The translations under genes and the position numbers were made by a program. From Desulfuromonas sp964536375 (lineage in GTDB: Bacteria; Desulfobacterota; Desulfuromonadia; Desulfuromonadales; Desulfuromonadaceae): a DNA stretch of 64,000 bases. The stretch spans positions 54,954-118,953 of the forward strand of contig CAZHXF010000001.1 of assembly GCA_964536375.1 (NCBI GenBank). Reading direction: 5' to 3'. Positions 44,514 through 52,467 of the stretch are shown one piece after another. Position 1 is the first letter of the stretch, and the number at the start of each line of letters is the position of its first letter. A model generated the notes under the pieces. That model searched no databases. It was not told where the DNA came from and worked only from the letters and a program-made list of their open reading frames with translations.

Positions 44514-45365
44514 ATGTCATGGTTTAGTAAAAAGCCAAAGGCACCGATCTCGGCGGTAGTAACCAAGACTGTTCATATGCCTGAGGGGGTGTGGACTAAG
44601 TGTAAGAACTGTGCTGAGATTATTTACGCCAAAGAGATTGAGCGTAATCTGAATGTTTGCCCCAAGTGTGATTACCATTTTCGTATCAGCGCCCGCGCCC
44701 GTATTGATTTGGTGATTGACGAAGGTACCTTTGTAGAGATAGATGCCGGGTTGGAATCTACAGACTTTCTCGACTTTAAAGATTCAAAGAAATATAAAGA
44801 TCGCATCAAAGCGGCGGTTGCTAAGGCTGGTGGTGGTGATGCGGTGATTTGTGGTAGCGGTAGTATTGATGGTTTACCAGTAGTGGTTTCGGTGTTTGAT
44901 TTCAGTTTCATGGGCGGCAGCATGGGTTCGGTTGTTGGTGAAAAGATAACTCGCGCCATTGAAAAAGGGCTTGAGACCAAGACCCCAGTAATTATTTTTT
45001 CCTGTTCTGGTGGCGCGCGCATGCAGGAAAGTATTCTTTCTCTGATGCAGATGGCTAAGACCTGCGCGGCGCTTGCCAAGTTAAAAGAGGCTGGTTTACC
45101 GTTTGTCTCGGTGCTTACTGATCCAACTACCGGTGGGGTTACTGCTAGTTTTGCCATGCTGGGGGATATTAATATGACCGAGCCGCGTGCCTTGATTGGC
45201 TTTGCCGGTCCTCGGGTTATCGAGCAAACTATCCGCCAGAAATTACCTGAAGGGTTTCAACGTTCGGAATATTTGTTGGAACATGGCATGATTGATATGA
45301 TTGTGCAGCGCCAAGAGATGAAACAGCGTCTTTCGCAAGTGCTTCGAGTTTTTACGAAGAATTAG
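44514..45365 (+). CDS. accD: Acetyl-CoA carboxylase carboxyltransferase subunit beta
   Basis: A 283-residue subunit transferring the carboxyl group to acetyl-CoA for fatty acid synthesis. Zinc ribbon C30, C33, C49 and C52, then the crotonase-like domain with VVSVFDFSFMGGSMGSVVGEK, SCSGGARMQES and TDPTTGGVTASFA. The trpA-accD-folC order is widespread in proteobacteria. Confidence 0.97.
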   Translation: MSWFSKKPKAPISAVVTKTVHMPEGVWTKCKNCAEIIYAKEIERNLNVCPKCDYHFRISARARIDLVIDEGTFVEIDAGLESTDFLDFKDSKKYKDRIKAAVAKAGGGDAVICGSGSIDGLPVVVSVFDFSFMGGSMGSVVGEKITRAIEKGLETKTPVIIFSCSGGARMQESILSLMQMAKTCAALAKLKEAGLPFVSVLTDPTTGGVTASFAMLGDINMTEPRALIGFAGPRVIEQTIRQKLPEGFQRSEYLLEHGMIDMIVQRQEMKQRLSQVLRVFTKN

Positions 45366-45367
45366 TC

Positions 45368-46642
45368 ATGGATAAGGGCGCCATATTGGAGTTCCTGTAT
45401 GGACTCCAGATGTTTGGTATTAAGCTTGGTCTAGATAACATCGTCACGTTGTTGCAGTCCGTGGACAACCCGCAAAGTAAATATGGGATTGTTCATGTGG
45501 CGGGAACTAATGGCAAGGGGTCAGTGTGTGCTTTTTTGCGCACTATTTTGACTCAGGCTGGATATCGTGTCGGATGTTACACCTCGCCCCATCTGCACCA
45601 ATTTAATGAACGTATAACGGTTGATAATCAGCAGATCACTGATGATGAATTAGCCTCCTTGGTTGAAAAACTGCGTGCGAATAATCCTAAGGTGCCGGCA
45701 ACTTTTTTCGAGTTTACCACGGCTCTGGCTTTGCTTTATTTTGCGCATAAAAAAGTAGATATTGTTTTACTTGAGGTTGGCATGGGTGGCCGGCTGGATG
45801 CCACCAATGTGGTCGTCCCGCTGGTGTCTGTTATTACCCCTGTTAGCCTTGATCATACAGATTATCTCGGGACAACTCTGGCGCAAATAGCTGCGGAAAA
45901 AGGTGGCATAATTAAAGCTCAGGTGCCAGTGGTTATCAGTGATCAGGAACCACAGGTTCTGGCTGTGTTGGAAGAGATGGCAGTTAATAAGCTGGCACCA
46001 AGCTGGTGCTACGGTCGTGACTATCACTGCATTGCAGGAGAACACGGCGTTGATGTTGTCAGCGCACAGCACCGCTGGCTGGGCTTGCACCCCCAGTTGT
46101 TGGGGCAACATCAGCAGCAGAATCTAGCTACGGCGTTAATGACACTAAATTGTTTAGCTGCTAGTGGTTACGTTGTTAGTGATGCTGATGTGACTCAGGC
46201 TGTAGCGAAGACTCGTTGGTCTGGGCGGCTTGAGTGGTGTACTAATGGTACAACGCGGGTGTTGCTCGATGGTGCTCACAATGAAGCTGGAGCTCGTGCA
46301 CTTGCTGCTTATTTAAGTCAATATCTGCAAGAACATTGCGGCAGTAAGATTCGTTGGGTGGCTGGGTTTAAAGCAGATAAGGATGTGGCGGCTATCTTGG
46401 CGCTGTTGTTACCTTTAACCCTGCAGCTGTACGCTGTGGCCCCGCCCATAGAACAAGCATATCCGGTTGTGGATGTTGTTACCCAAGTAGAGGATGCCCA
46501 CGTTGCAGTTCTTGGTTTTGCTGATATTGCCGCCGCGCTCCAGGCTGCCCAGCAGGATTGTCTGTCAGGAGAAATTGTCGTTGTTGCCGGGTCTTTGTTT
46601 CTGGTGGCAGCATGTCGTGAAAATTTGATTTCATCTAGGTAA
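45368..46642 (+). CDS. folC: Folylpolyglutamate synthase / dihydrofolate synthase
   Basis: A 424-residue Mur-ligase-family enzyme adding glutamate to folates. P loop HVAGTNGKGSVCAFL; SPHLHQFNERITV; LEVGMGGRLDATN; SLDHTDYLG; and LLDGAHNEAGARAL. Whether it has both activities cannot be read from sequence. It lies 2 bases after accD and 8 bases before lptD. Confidence 0.95.
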   Translation: MDKGAILEFLYGLQMFGIKLGLDNIVTLLQSVDNPQSKYGIVHVAGTNGKGSVCAFLRTILTQAGYRVGCYTSPHLHQFNERITVDNQQITDDELASLVEKLRANNPKVPATFFEFTTALALLYFAHKKVDIVLLEVGMGGRLDATNVVVPLVSVITPVSLDHTDYLGTTLAQIAAEKGGIIKAQVPVVISDQEPQVLAVLEEMAVNKLAPSWCYGRDYHCIAGEHGVDVVSAQHRWLGLHPQLLGQHQQQNLATALMTLNCLAASGYVVSDADVTQAVAKTRWSGRLEWCTNGTTRVLLDGAHNEAGARALAAYLSQYLQEHCGSKIRWVAGFKADKDVAAILALLLPLTLQLYAVAPPIEQAYPVVDVVTQVEDAHVAVLGFADIAAALQAAQQDCLSGEIVVVAGSLFLVAACRENLISSR

Positions 46643-46650
46643 ATAATGTT

Positions 46651-48771
46651 ATGCGTGATGATAGATATTTTGCACCTGTATTGCTGCTGGTAGTTTGTTG
46701 TTTGTTGAGTGCTCCTGTAGCTTTAGCCAGCGATTTCAAGAAAAAAGATGCTCCGGTTGCCATACAGGCTGACGAGTTGAATTTTGATAAAGAGACCGGT
46801 GTGTATGCGGCGCAGGGTCAGGTGGATATACAGCAGTCACAGACCCGATTACAGGCCGATAAGGTAAATTACAACACCATAACTGGTGATGCTGATGCTA
46901 TAGGCAATGCGGTGCTGAATGATCCAGATGGAACTCTGACTGGTGAAGAGCTGAACGTAAATATGAAAACCAGCATAGGTGTTGCTACCCACGCTAAGGG
47001 CTTTCTGACCGCTTATAATTTTCATATAGCTGGTGATGAGATCAGCAAACTGGGTGAATATACCTATCGGGTAAAAAATGGTTTTTTTACCACCTGTAAC
47101 TCTGAACCACCTGCGTGGAAATTTAGTGCCAGCAAACTTGATGTTACCCTCGGCGGTATGGCCCGTGCGCGCAACGTTAAATTTTATTTGCATGATATCC
47201 CGGTTCTGTACTTGCCATATATCGCTTATCCGGTAAATACCGAGCGCCAGTCGGGATTTCTAATGCCTATGGTCGGTTATTCAAGTAATCGCGGTACGCA
47301 ACTGTCCCTTGCTTACTATCAGGTATTAGCCCGCAATATGGATGCTACGCTGTATATGGATTATTTTTCCGATATGGGGCTGGGCACCGGGTTGCAGTAT
47401 CGTTATATTGTGGGCGATGACAATGCCGGTGAGGCTAACCTGTATTACCTGTCGAGTAATGGCAGCGCCGATTACGCTGACTTAAATGATAGTTTTGCCT
47501 GGCGCTGGAACCATTTAGGCACCCTGCCTTATGGCGTGCGCTTCAGTGCTGATAGTGAATATGTCAGCGACAATAAGTACTTTGAAGAATTTGGTGAAAT
47601 AGCTGAGGAGTACAATAAGGATGAAGTGGAATCGACCATCGCGCTGAGCAAGCGCTGGGGAAACCTTGCCGCAACCTTGAGTGCTATCTATACCAAAGAT
47701 CTGGAAGAGACTGCCGATAATGATATAACTTTACAACGGCTGCCAGAATTTCAACTCGATTATATGCGTACCCGCATAGGTCAGACTCCGCTGTATTTTA
47801 AATTTGATTCTACCTCCACCTATTTTTGGCGTCGCGAAGGTATAAAGGGTGAGAGGGTAGAGGCCCGTCCCGCGATGTCAGCATTTTTCATGCCCGGCAA
47901 TATTGTTGAAATTGAGCCAGAAATTGGCTATCGTCAACGGTTTTATTGGACATCTGGTGACGGTCCCGGCTATGAGCACGCAGAAAACTATGATTTTTCT
48001 ACCCGTTTTGCCACTCGCGTGTCGCGTGTTTTTGATTTGGGGAATGCTTCAGGTTTGACTAAGGTCAAGCACAGTGTCGAGCCCGAAATTACCTATCTAT
48101 ATACACCTAATAAAAATCAAGATGATTTGCCCTATTTCGATTCGGCGGATCGCGTTGCCAATAATAATAAAGTTGAATATGCCGTGGTGAATCGATTTAT
48201 TGGTCGTTTTATTGAGGATGGTAACCGCCCGACTTACCGTGAACTTGCTTATCTACGCTTGTCACAAAGTTATGATATCTGGTTGCTCCGCCGTGATCGT
48301 GATGAAAGGTTAGATACCCACAGTTTTTCTGATATTCGCACCGAACTTATTTTGCGCCCCACTTCCAAGTGGAGTGTGGATATCGACCTGAAGTATGACC
48401 CACATCGCGCCCAGTTTTCTAAGTTTAGTGCAGAAACAGGCGCCCGTTATTCCGATGATGTTGGATTCAGTGCTGCATATCGCTATGCTGAGGATGCTAC
48501 CGATAACGGTATCGCCGATGGCTCAGAATATGTTTCTGCCGGTGTGGATTTAGATTGGGTTAAACCGGTGTATTTTAAATATGAATATCGTTACGATTGT
48601 GTAGACCAAGCGCGTTTGGAAAATCTGGTCAGCCTAGAGTATCGTTCTCAATGCTGGAGTATCTTTCTCAGTTATCGCGACCGGCTAGACGACAATGAAA
48701 TTATGCTGACCTTTGCGCTAGGTGGCATAGGTGCAGTTGGTCATATCGGCAGCAGCCTAAGTTCAGAATAG
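46651..48771 (+). CDS. lptD: LPS-assembly protein LptD
   Basis: A 706-residue outer membrane protein. Signal peptide with hydrophobic core (FAPVLLLVVCCLLSAPVALA, cleavage near residue 26). An OstA-like jellyroll follows (PVAIQADELNFDKETGVYAA, then ADKVNYNTITGDADAIGNA), then GFFTTCNSEPPAWKF, which carries one of the family cysteines, and a large beta-barrel with a late cysteine pair (RYDCVDQA, YRSQCWSI). With LptE it places lipopolysaccharide in the outer leaflet. Its presence shows the host has an LPS-type outer membrane. It is the last gene of the trp-acc-fol run and meets a convergent gene. Confidence 0.94.
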   Translation: MRDDRYFAPVLLLVVCCLLSAPVALASDFKKKDAPVAIQADELNFDKETGVYAAQGQVDIQQSQTRLQADKVNYNTITGDADAIGNAVLNDPDGTLTGEELNVNMKTSIGVATHAKGFLTAYNFHIAGDEISKLGEYTYRVKNGFFTTCNSEPPAWKFSASKLDVTLGGMARARNVKFYLHDIPVLYLPYIAYPVNTERQSGFLMPMVGYSSNRGTQLSLAYYQVLARNMDATLYMDYFSDMGLGTGLQYRYIVGDDNAGEANLYYLSSNGSADYADLNDSFAWRWNHLGTLPYGVRFSADSEYVSDNKYFEEFGEIAEEYNKDEVESTIALSKRWGNLAATLSAIYTKDLEETADNDITLQRLPEFQLDYMRTRIGQTPLYFKFDSTSTYFWRREGIKGERVEARPAMSAFFMPGNIVEIEPEIGYRQRFYWTSGDGPGYEHAENYDFSTRFATRVSRVFDLGNASGLTKVKHSVEPEITYLYTPNKNQDDLPYFDSADRVANNNKVEYAVVNRFIGRFIEDGNRPTYRELAYLRLSQSYDIWLLRRDRDERLDTHSFSDIRTELILRPTSKWSVDIDLKYDPHRAQFSKFSAETGARYSDDVGFSAAYRYAEDATDNGIADGSEYVSAGVDLDWVKPVYFKYEYRYDCVDQARLENLVSLEYRSQCWSIFLSYRDRLDDNEIMLTFALGGIGAVGHIGSSLSSE

Positions 48772-48804
48772 TTTTCTCTGGAGAAATCATGCCGCCGTCG
48801 GTGT

Positions 48805-49908
48805 TTATAGCTTTCTATGCAGTGGATATAGTGTTACAGCCAAACCACCGTTGCTGAACGAGAAGTTGTCGCTACTGGCTGCAGTATCCTGTGGAAGTAA
48901 TGCCCAACCACTCCAGTGGGGATAATTAGCGCGTAATTGAGCCTGTAATCTGACCAACAGCTGTTTAGGACTTCCCGTGGTTGTTAATCGCTCTCCATAG
49001 GGCGGATTGCATATAATCATCCCCGTGGCAGCGGGTGCTTGTGCCTGCATGGCATCAGCTAGGTGGAAATGCACCATGTCGGCAACGCCCGCGTGTTGGG
49101 CGTTGTTGGTGGCTGCTTGTATTGCTTGTTCACTGTTATCACTGCCAGTGATAGTAACCTGAACCTCGCGGCGGACTTTCCTCGCTTCACTAACCAATGT
49201 TTGCCATAATCCGTCACGATATCCTGGCCACTGCTGGCAGGTAAAGCTACGCTGCAAGCCTGGCGGTATGTTTGCTGCCAAGAGCGCTGCCTCAATGGGG
49301 AGCGTTCCCGAACCGCAAAAGGGATCCCACAGCGGTAGCTCACCGCGCCAATCACTGCGTAATAGACAACCTGCCGCCAGCGTTTCTCGCATAGGTGCCA
49401 CGGTGCTGCTCTGGCGATACCCTCTCTTGTGCAACAACTCTCCACTGCTATCAACAGATATGGTGCAAATGTCATCTTCAAAACGGGCAAAAACCAGTTG
49501 TGGCTCCAGGTCTGTATCATCTGACGGCGTAGCATTGAGCGCTTTATAGATTGCCTTTTCGATAGTTTCTGCAACTCTGTTGCTATGATTCAAGCGCGAA
49601 GTGTGGCAGCTGACCCTTACTGTTACCTGGCGCTGGGGTTTGATGAATTTACCCCAGGGTAAGTGCACTGCTTTTTGAAACAGCGTGGGGAAATCACGAC
49701 TTTTAACACTGTCAAGACGTACCAGAATACGGCTGGCACAGCGTAACCACAAATTGGCTAAGTACAGCTCGCGCAGTTTACCGCTAAAGCTAATGCCACC
49801 GTGGCTGATGTTAAGGGGAGCGCTGGTGATCTGGTGTAATTCAGTGGCGCACAATTGTTCAAACCCCGGTGTCACGATTGCAAAAAATTGTTCAGTGGTG
49901 TTTTTCAT
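48805..49908 (-). CDS. THUMP-domain class I RNA methyltransferase (RlmL/YcbY N-terminal-like)
   Basis: A 367-residue SAM-dependent methyltransferase. The N-terminal 160 residues look like a THUMP RNA-binding domain (FFAIVTPGFEQLCATELHQI, and TVRVSCHTSRLNHSNRVAETI). The Rossmann domain has LWDPFCGSGTLPIEAALLA and MIICNPPYGERL, the NPPY motif of base N-methyltransferases. It resembles the RlmL half of E. coli RlmKL (23S rRNA m2G2445), and lacks the RlmK half. The precise target is inferred. It is transcribed toward lptD (convergent). Confidence 0.85.
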   Translation of the reverse strand: MKNTTEQFFAIVTPGFEQLCATELHQITSAPLNISHGGISFSGKLRELYLANLWLRCASRILVRLDSVKSRDFPTLFQKAVHLPWGKFIKPQRQVTVRVSCHTSRLNHSNRVAETIEKAIYKALNATPSDDTDLEPQLVFARFEDDICTISVDSSGELLHKRGYRQSSTVAPMRETLAAGCLLRSDWRGELPLWDPFCGSGTLPIEAALLAANIPPGLQRSFTCQQWPGYRDGLWQTLVSEARKVRREVQVTITGSDNSEQAIQAATNNAQHAGVADMVHFHLADAMQAQAPAATGMIICNPPYGERLTTTGSPKQLLVRLQAQLRANYPHWSGWALLPQDTAASSDNFSFSNGGLAVTLYPLHRKL

Positions 49909-50161
49909 CTGCGGGTAGTTCCTTCTATGTTTTTACTGTCAGGAATTCAATGACTATGCTGGTAGGGTGATTTGGGTACATTTCAAAACATTATGGCGAA
50001 AATAGCTTATTTAGGCGTGAAAGACAATGGTGTCCGCAACCTTTGCGTAAAAATGACCCACAGTTTCGGTAGTGAAGCATGAGGTGCCAGGCAGAGTTTT
50101 GCGGCGCAAATTCTGCTGCATACAACTGCTCATGACCTTTAATAAGGGGAGTGCTTTCTGG
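49909..50161. other. Intergenic region with a diverged dispersed repeat
   Basis: The 253 bases between two minus-strand genes hold no plausible gene. The right end, 50095-50164, is one copy of a repeat also seen at 53986-54053. The left part should contain the promoter of the methyltransferase, but no clear -35/-10 pair was found. Confidence 0.5.
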
Positions 50162-50164
50162 CTA
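50095..50164 (+). repeat. Diverged intergenic repeat, copy A
   Basis: About 70 bases matching copy B (53986-54053) in the same orientation. Shared blocks include GAG-TTTGCG, GCAAA/CACAAA-TTCTG, ACAACTGC and TTTAATA-GGGG, roughly 70% identity by eye with small gaps. It lies immediately after the thiE stop codon. Confidence 0.55.
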
Positions 50165-50788
50165 TTTTATAAGTAGTTTTCTTAATTGCCGGGCGGCAAA
50201 GAGCGGATCAACTGCCGAACAAATGGCAGAAACTACCGCGACACCGTCGGCTCCCGCTTTGAGAACATTCGCAATGTTTCCACTATGGAGACCACCAATC
50301 GCCACCAGCCGATGGCGAGATATCTGGCGAATTCTTCCAACACCCTCAAGCCCGAGTTGCTGGTGCAGTTCACTTTTGGTCGGAGTCACAAATACAGGAC
50401 TTAATCCCAGATAATCGACATCCAAATCTTCAGCTTCAAGAGCATGGTCCTCTGACTCCACGGAAAGACCGATGATTGCATCAGGTCCCAATAACCGACG
50501 CGCATCGGCATAGGGCATGTCACTCTGACCAATATGCACACCGTTAGCGCCGATAGCCAAAGCGATGTCAATCCGGTCGTTGATAAGAAGTGGAATCGCT
50601 GTAGGTTGCAGCGCTACCATAATGGCACGGCCAAGCTCAACAAAATCTCTGGTTGCGCACTCCTTTTCGCGCAACTGTACAATCGAAACTCCCCCCTGAA
50701 CTGCTGCCTGAACAATATCGATGAGATTTCGTCCACCGGATAATGTGCGGTCAGTGACCAGATGCAGATCTAAATTATACTGTTTCAT
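50162..50788 (-). CDS. thiE: Thiamine-phosphate synthase
   Basis: A 208-residue TIM barrel joining HMP-PP and thiazole phosphate to thiamine phosphate. Motifs: LHLVTDRTLSGGRN, VQLREKECATRDFVELG, PLLINDRIDIALAIGANGVHIGQSD, LGLSPVFVTPTKS and AIGGLHSGN. It overlaps the end of thiM by 4 bases (ATGA), so the two form a thiM-thiE salvage operon. Confidence 0.95.
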   Translation of the reverse strand: MKQYNLDLHLVTDRTLSGGRNLIDIVQAAVQGGVSIVQLREKECATRDFVELGRAIMVALQPTAIPLLINDRIDIALAIGANGVHIGQSDMPYADARRLLGPDAIIGLSVESEDHALEAEDLDVDYLGLSPVFVTPTKSELHQQLGLEGVGRIRQISRHRLVAIGGLHSGNIANVLKAGADGVAVVSAICSAVDPLFAARQLRKLLIK

Positions 50789-51594
50789 TTTGGCTCCTGG
50801 TGTGTCCAGTGCGAATCAATCTGTTCATTGGTTAGGTTGTAAAATGCATCAATGAGGTGAACCTGTAGGGTACCCGGTCCTGCAGACTGCTTTGCGGCAA
50901 TTTCACCACAAATACCCATGACTGTCATGGCATGAGTTGCAGCAATAATGGCATTGTCATTCACCGCACAAAAGGCGCCGACCAGCGCCGTAGCGCTGCA
51001 GCCGAGTCCGGTAACCTTCGGCATCATCGGATTTCCATTACGCACCTGAAATTTCTTGTTCCCATCCGTTATCAGGTCAATAGCGCCACTGACGGTAACC
51101 ACACAAGCATATTTATTCGCCAGCGCGCGAGCAGCACCTTCTGCGTCACTCTGTGTCGCTGAGCTATCGACCCCTTTGGTCCGCACGCTACATCCAGCCA
51201 GGGCCATAATTTCTGAGGCGTTCCCTCTGATCACGGTCGGGGCAACCTGATTGATCAAGGTGAGGCAACTCTGGGTTCGAAAAGCTGTCGCACCGGCACC
51301 GACGGGATCGAAAATAATAGGAATACCCTTACTCTGTGCTGCTGTCATCGCCAGCGCCATTGCCTCAACCCACTCCCGATTTAGGGTGCCAATGTTGATT
51401 ACCAGTGCTGCAGAAAGTGATGACATTTCGGCAACTTCTTCAGCCGCATGGGCCATGACCGGTGAAGCACCAATGGCGAGCAGCGCATTTGCCGTATTGT
51501 TCATTACGACAAAATTGGTGATATTATGCACAAGCGGTGCATTGTCCCGTATTTTTTGCAGATCGTTAAAAAGACCCTTAACAGTCAATTTCAT
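50785..51594 (-). CDS. thiM: Hydroxyethylthiazole kinase
   Basis: A 269-residue ribokinase-fold enzyme phosphorylating the thiazole alcohol for salvage into thiamine. Motifs: PLVHNITNFVVMNNTANALLA, ASPVMAHAAEEV, IIFDPVGAGATAFR and GLGCSATALVGAF (catalytic Cys region). The start is set at ATG 51594 (MKLTVKGL) because AGGTAGGA lies 5 bases upstream; an ATG eight codons earlier lacks this. No convincing thiamine riboswitch (CTGAGA and ACCTGATC signatures) is present upstream. Confidence 0.95.
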   Translation of the reverse strand: MKLTVKGLFNDLQKIRDNAPLVHNITNFVVMNNTANALLAIGASPVMAHAAEEVAEMSSLSAALVINIGTLNREWVEAMALAMTAAQSKGIPIIFDPVGAGATAFRTQSCLTLINQVAPTVIRGNASEIMALAGCSVRTKGVDSSATQSDAEGAARALANKYACVVTVSGAIDLITDGNKKFQVRNGNPMMPKVTGLGCSATALVGAFCAVNDNAIIAATHAMTVMGICGEIAAKQSAGPGTLQVHLIDAFYNLTNEQIDSHWTHQEPK

Positions 51595-51622
51595 GTGTGT
51601 CCTACCTGTAAATTTCAAGTTA

Positions 51623-51654
51623 TGTCGACAGTCATGGTTCTGTAGCTGTCAACA
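51623..51654. promoter_or_regulatory. Inverted repeat upstream of thiM
   Basis: TGTCGACAG (51623-51631) and CTGTCAACA (51646-51654) form a 9-bp stem with one G-T pair around 14 bases, about 30 bases upstream of the thiM start. It could be an operator or a leader hairpin; no function is known. Confidence 0.35.
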
Positions 51655-51726
51655 GTTGAAGAGATGAGATTTTAATACCAAAACCGCTGCGGATTGTTGA
51701 AATTCATATCACAGGGCACCCGCGAA

Positions 51727-51762
51727 TTAACCAAGGCTTACCTTTACGGTATATTTCTTCAT
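51727..51762 (-). pseudogene. Remnant of a StbE/RelE-type toxin gene (11 codons)
   Basis: Two bases after the antitoxin-like stop, an ATG opens MKKYTVKVSLG and then meets TAA. The position (just after a StbD-like antitoxin) and the Lys/Tyr/Val start are those of a StbE/RelE toxin, but only the first residues survive. The assignment rests on context and is tentative. Confidence 0.35.
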
Positions 51763-51763
51763 T

Positions 51764-51949
51764 TTACTGCTCTTTGACGATAACCTCCAACCGATAGTCT
51801 GCAATTTTCTTCGGCAACATTTCATACGTATTAGCGCGGATCAAAAATGCCGTTGGTATGTTGTGTTTCAATATTGTAATAGGTTCCCCATCATGAATTA
51901 ACCGTTTTATCTGTTGTTTCAGCGGCGGGATCTTCGCAACGGTAACCAC
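51764..51949 (-). pseudogene. StbD/Phd-type antitoxin remnant
   Basis: A 61-codon frame. Residues 15-61 (IKRLIHDGEPITILKHNIPT, then AFLIRANTYEMLP) resemble StbD/RelB-type antitoxins, which have GEPIAVLNHNKP-AFYCVPAEAYE-like wording. The first 19 codons lie inside the 3' end of the HxlR gene in another frame and do not look like an antitoxin N-terminus, so the DNA-binding beginning seems to have been lost at a junction. A truncated toxin start follows directly. Confidence 0.5.
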
Positions 51950-52277
51950 CTGCCCATTCGCACATCTGATTCAAAATAGGCATAACGCTATGACCTTTTT
52001 CTGTCAGCGAATATTCAACTTTTGGCGGTACCTGTGCATACACTTCACGATGCACCAAACCATCGCGTTCTAACTCACGCAATTGTTGAGTGAGCATTTT
52101 GCGTGTAGTCGCTGAAAATTGCCGTTGCAACTGTGAAAAACGCATCGTTTCAATGGCGAGGTGCCACAGGATAGATGTTTTCCATTTACCACCGATAACG
52201 GCTAGTGTCACATCGATGCCACATTTATAGGTTTTATCGCGGAATAAATAACATTCTTGCGGCAGTGTTGTGCCCAT
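51891..52277 (-). CDS. HxlR-family transcriptional regulator
   Basis: A 128-residue winged-helix regulator. HxlR features: CGIDVTLAVIGGKWKTSILWHL, MRFSQLQRQFSATTRKMLTQQLRELERDGLV and VPPKVEYSLTEKGHSV. A Cys near the N-terminus (YKCGIDV) sits where thiol-sensing members have theirs. ATG 52277 follows TAGGAG with 9 bases between. It is divergent from the OYE gene; palindromes between them are probable binding sites. Its 3' end overlaps the antitoxin remnant by 59 bases. Confidence 0.9.
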   Translation of the reverse strand: MGTTLPQECYLFRDKTYKCGIDVTLAVIGGKWKTSILWHLAIETMRFSQLQRQFSATTRKMLTQQLRELERDGLVHREVYAQVPPKVEYSLTEKGHSVMPILNQMCEWAGGYRCEDPAAETTDKTVNS

Positions 52278-52322
52278 AATTAATACTCCTAGCAGTTTGC
52301 CAGTATCTTTACACACCTAGAC

Positions 52323-52359
52323 GTACCCTTTTAGGTACTACGTATTAAAAAAGTACGTA
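52323..52359. promoter_or_regulatory. Probable HxlR operator palindromes
   Basis: GTACC-CTTTTA-GGTAC (52323-52338) is a perfect 5-6-5 palindrome, followed directly by TACGTA (52339-52344) and again TACGTA (52354-52359), itself palindromic, with an A-rich 9-base spacer. GTAC-type arms are typical of HxlR/YodB-class operators. They sit just before the -35 box of the OYE promoter and upstream of hxlR, fitting control of both genes. Confidence 0.55.
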
Positions 52360-52360
52360 A

Positions 52361-52389
52361 TTGACGATATGCTTCCTATGGTCGATAGT
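52361..52389 (+). promoter_or_regulatory. Probable promoter of the OYE operon
   Basis: TTGACG (52361-52366), 17 bases, GATAGT (52384-52389). Five of six and four of six positions match the consensus. It lies 79 bases before the ATG and immediately next to the palindromes. Confidence 0.5.
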
Positions 52390-52467
52390 AGCTCAAAAGT
52401 AGTTATCAAGGCAACCGTTGATGAATCACTGGTGTTCATCAAGACCCTGACCAGGAGATAATAGATA

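Noticed and set aside
48773..48786. TTTCTC-TG-GAGAAA after lptD as a bidirectional terminator
   Set aside because: The loop would be only two bases and there is no flanking T run.
51595..51760. GCGGGTGCCCTGTGATATGAA (minus strand, upstream of thiM) as part of a TPP riboswitch
   Set aside because: Only GGGTGC resembles the consensus. The CTGAGA and ACCTGAT parts are missing, and this sequence also follows the toxin remnant.
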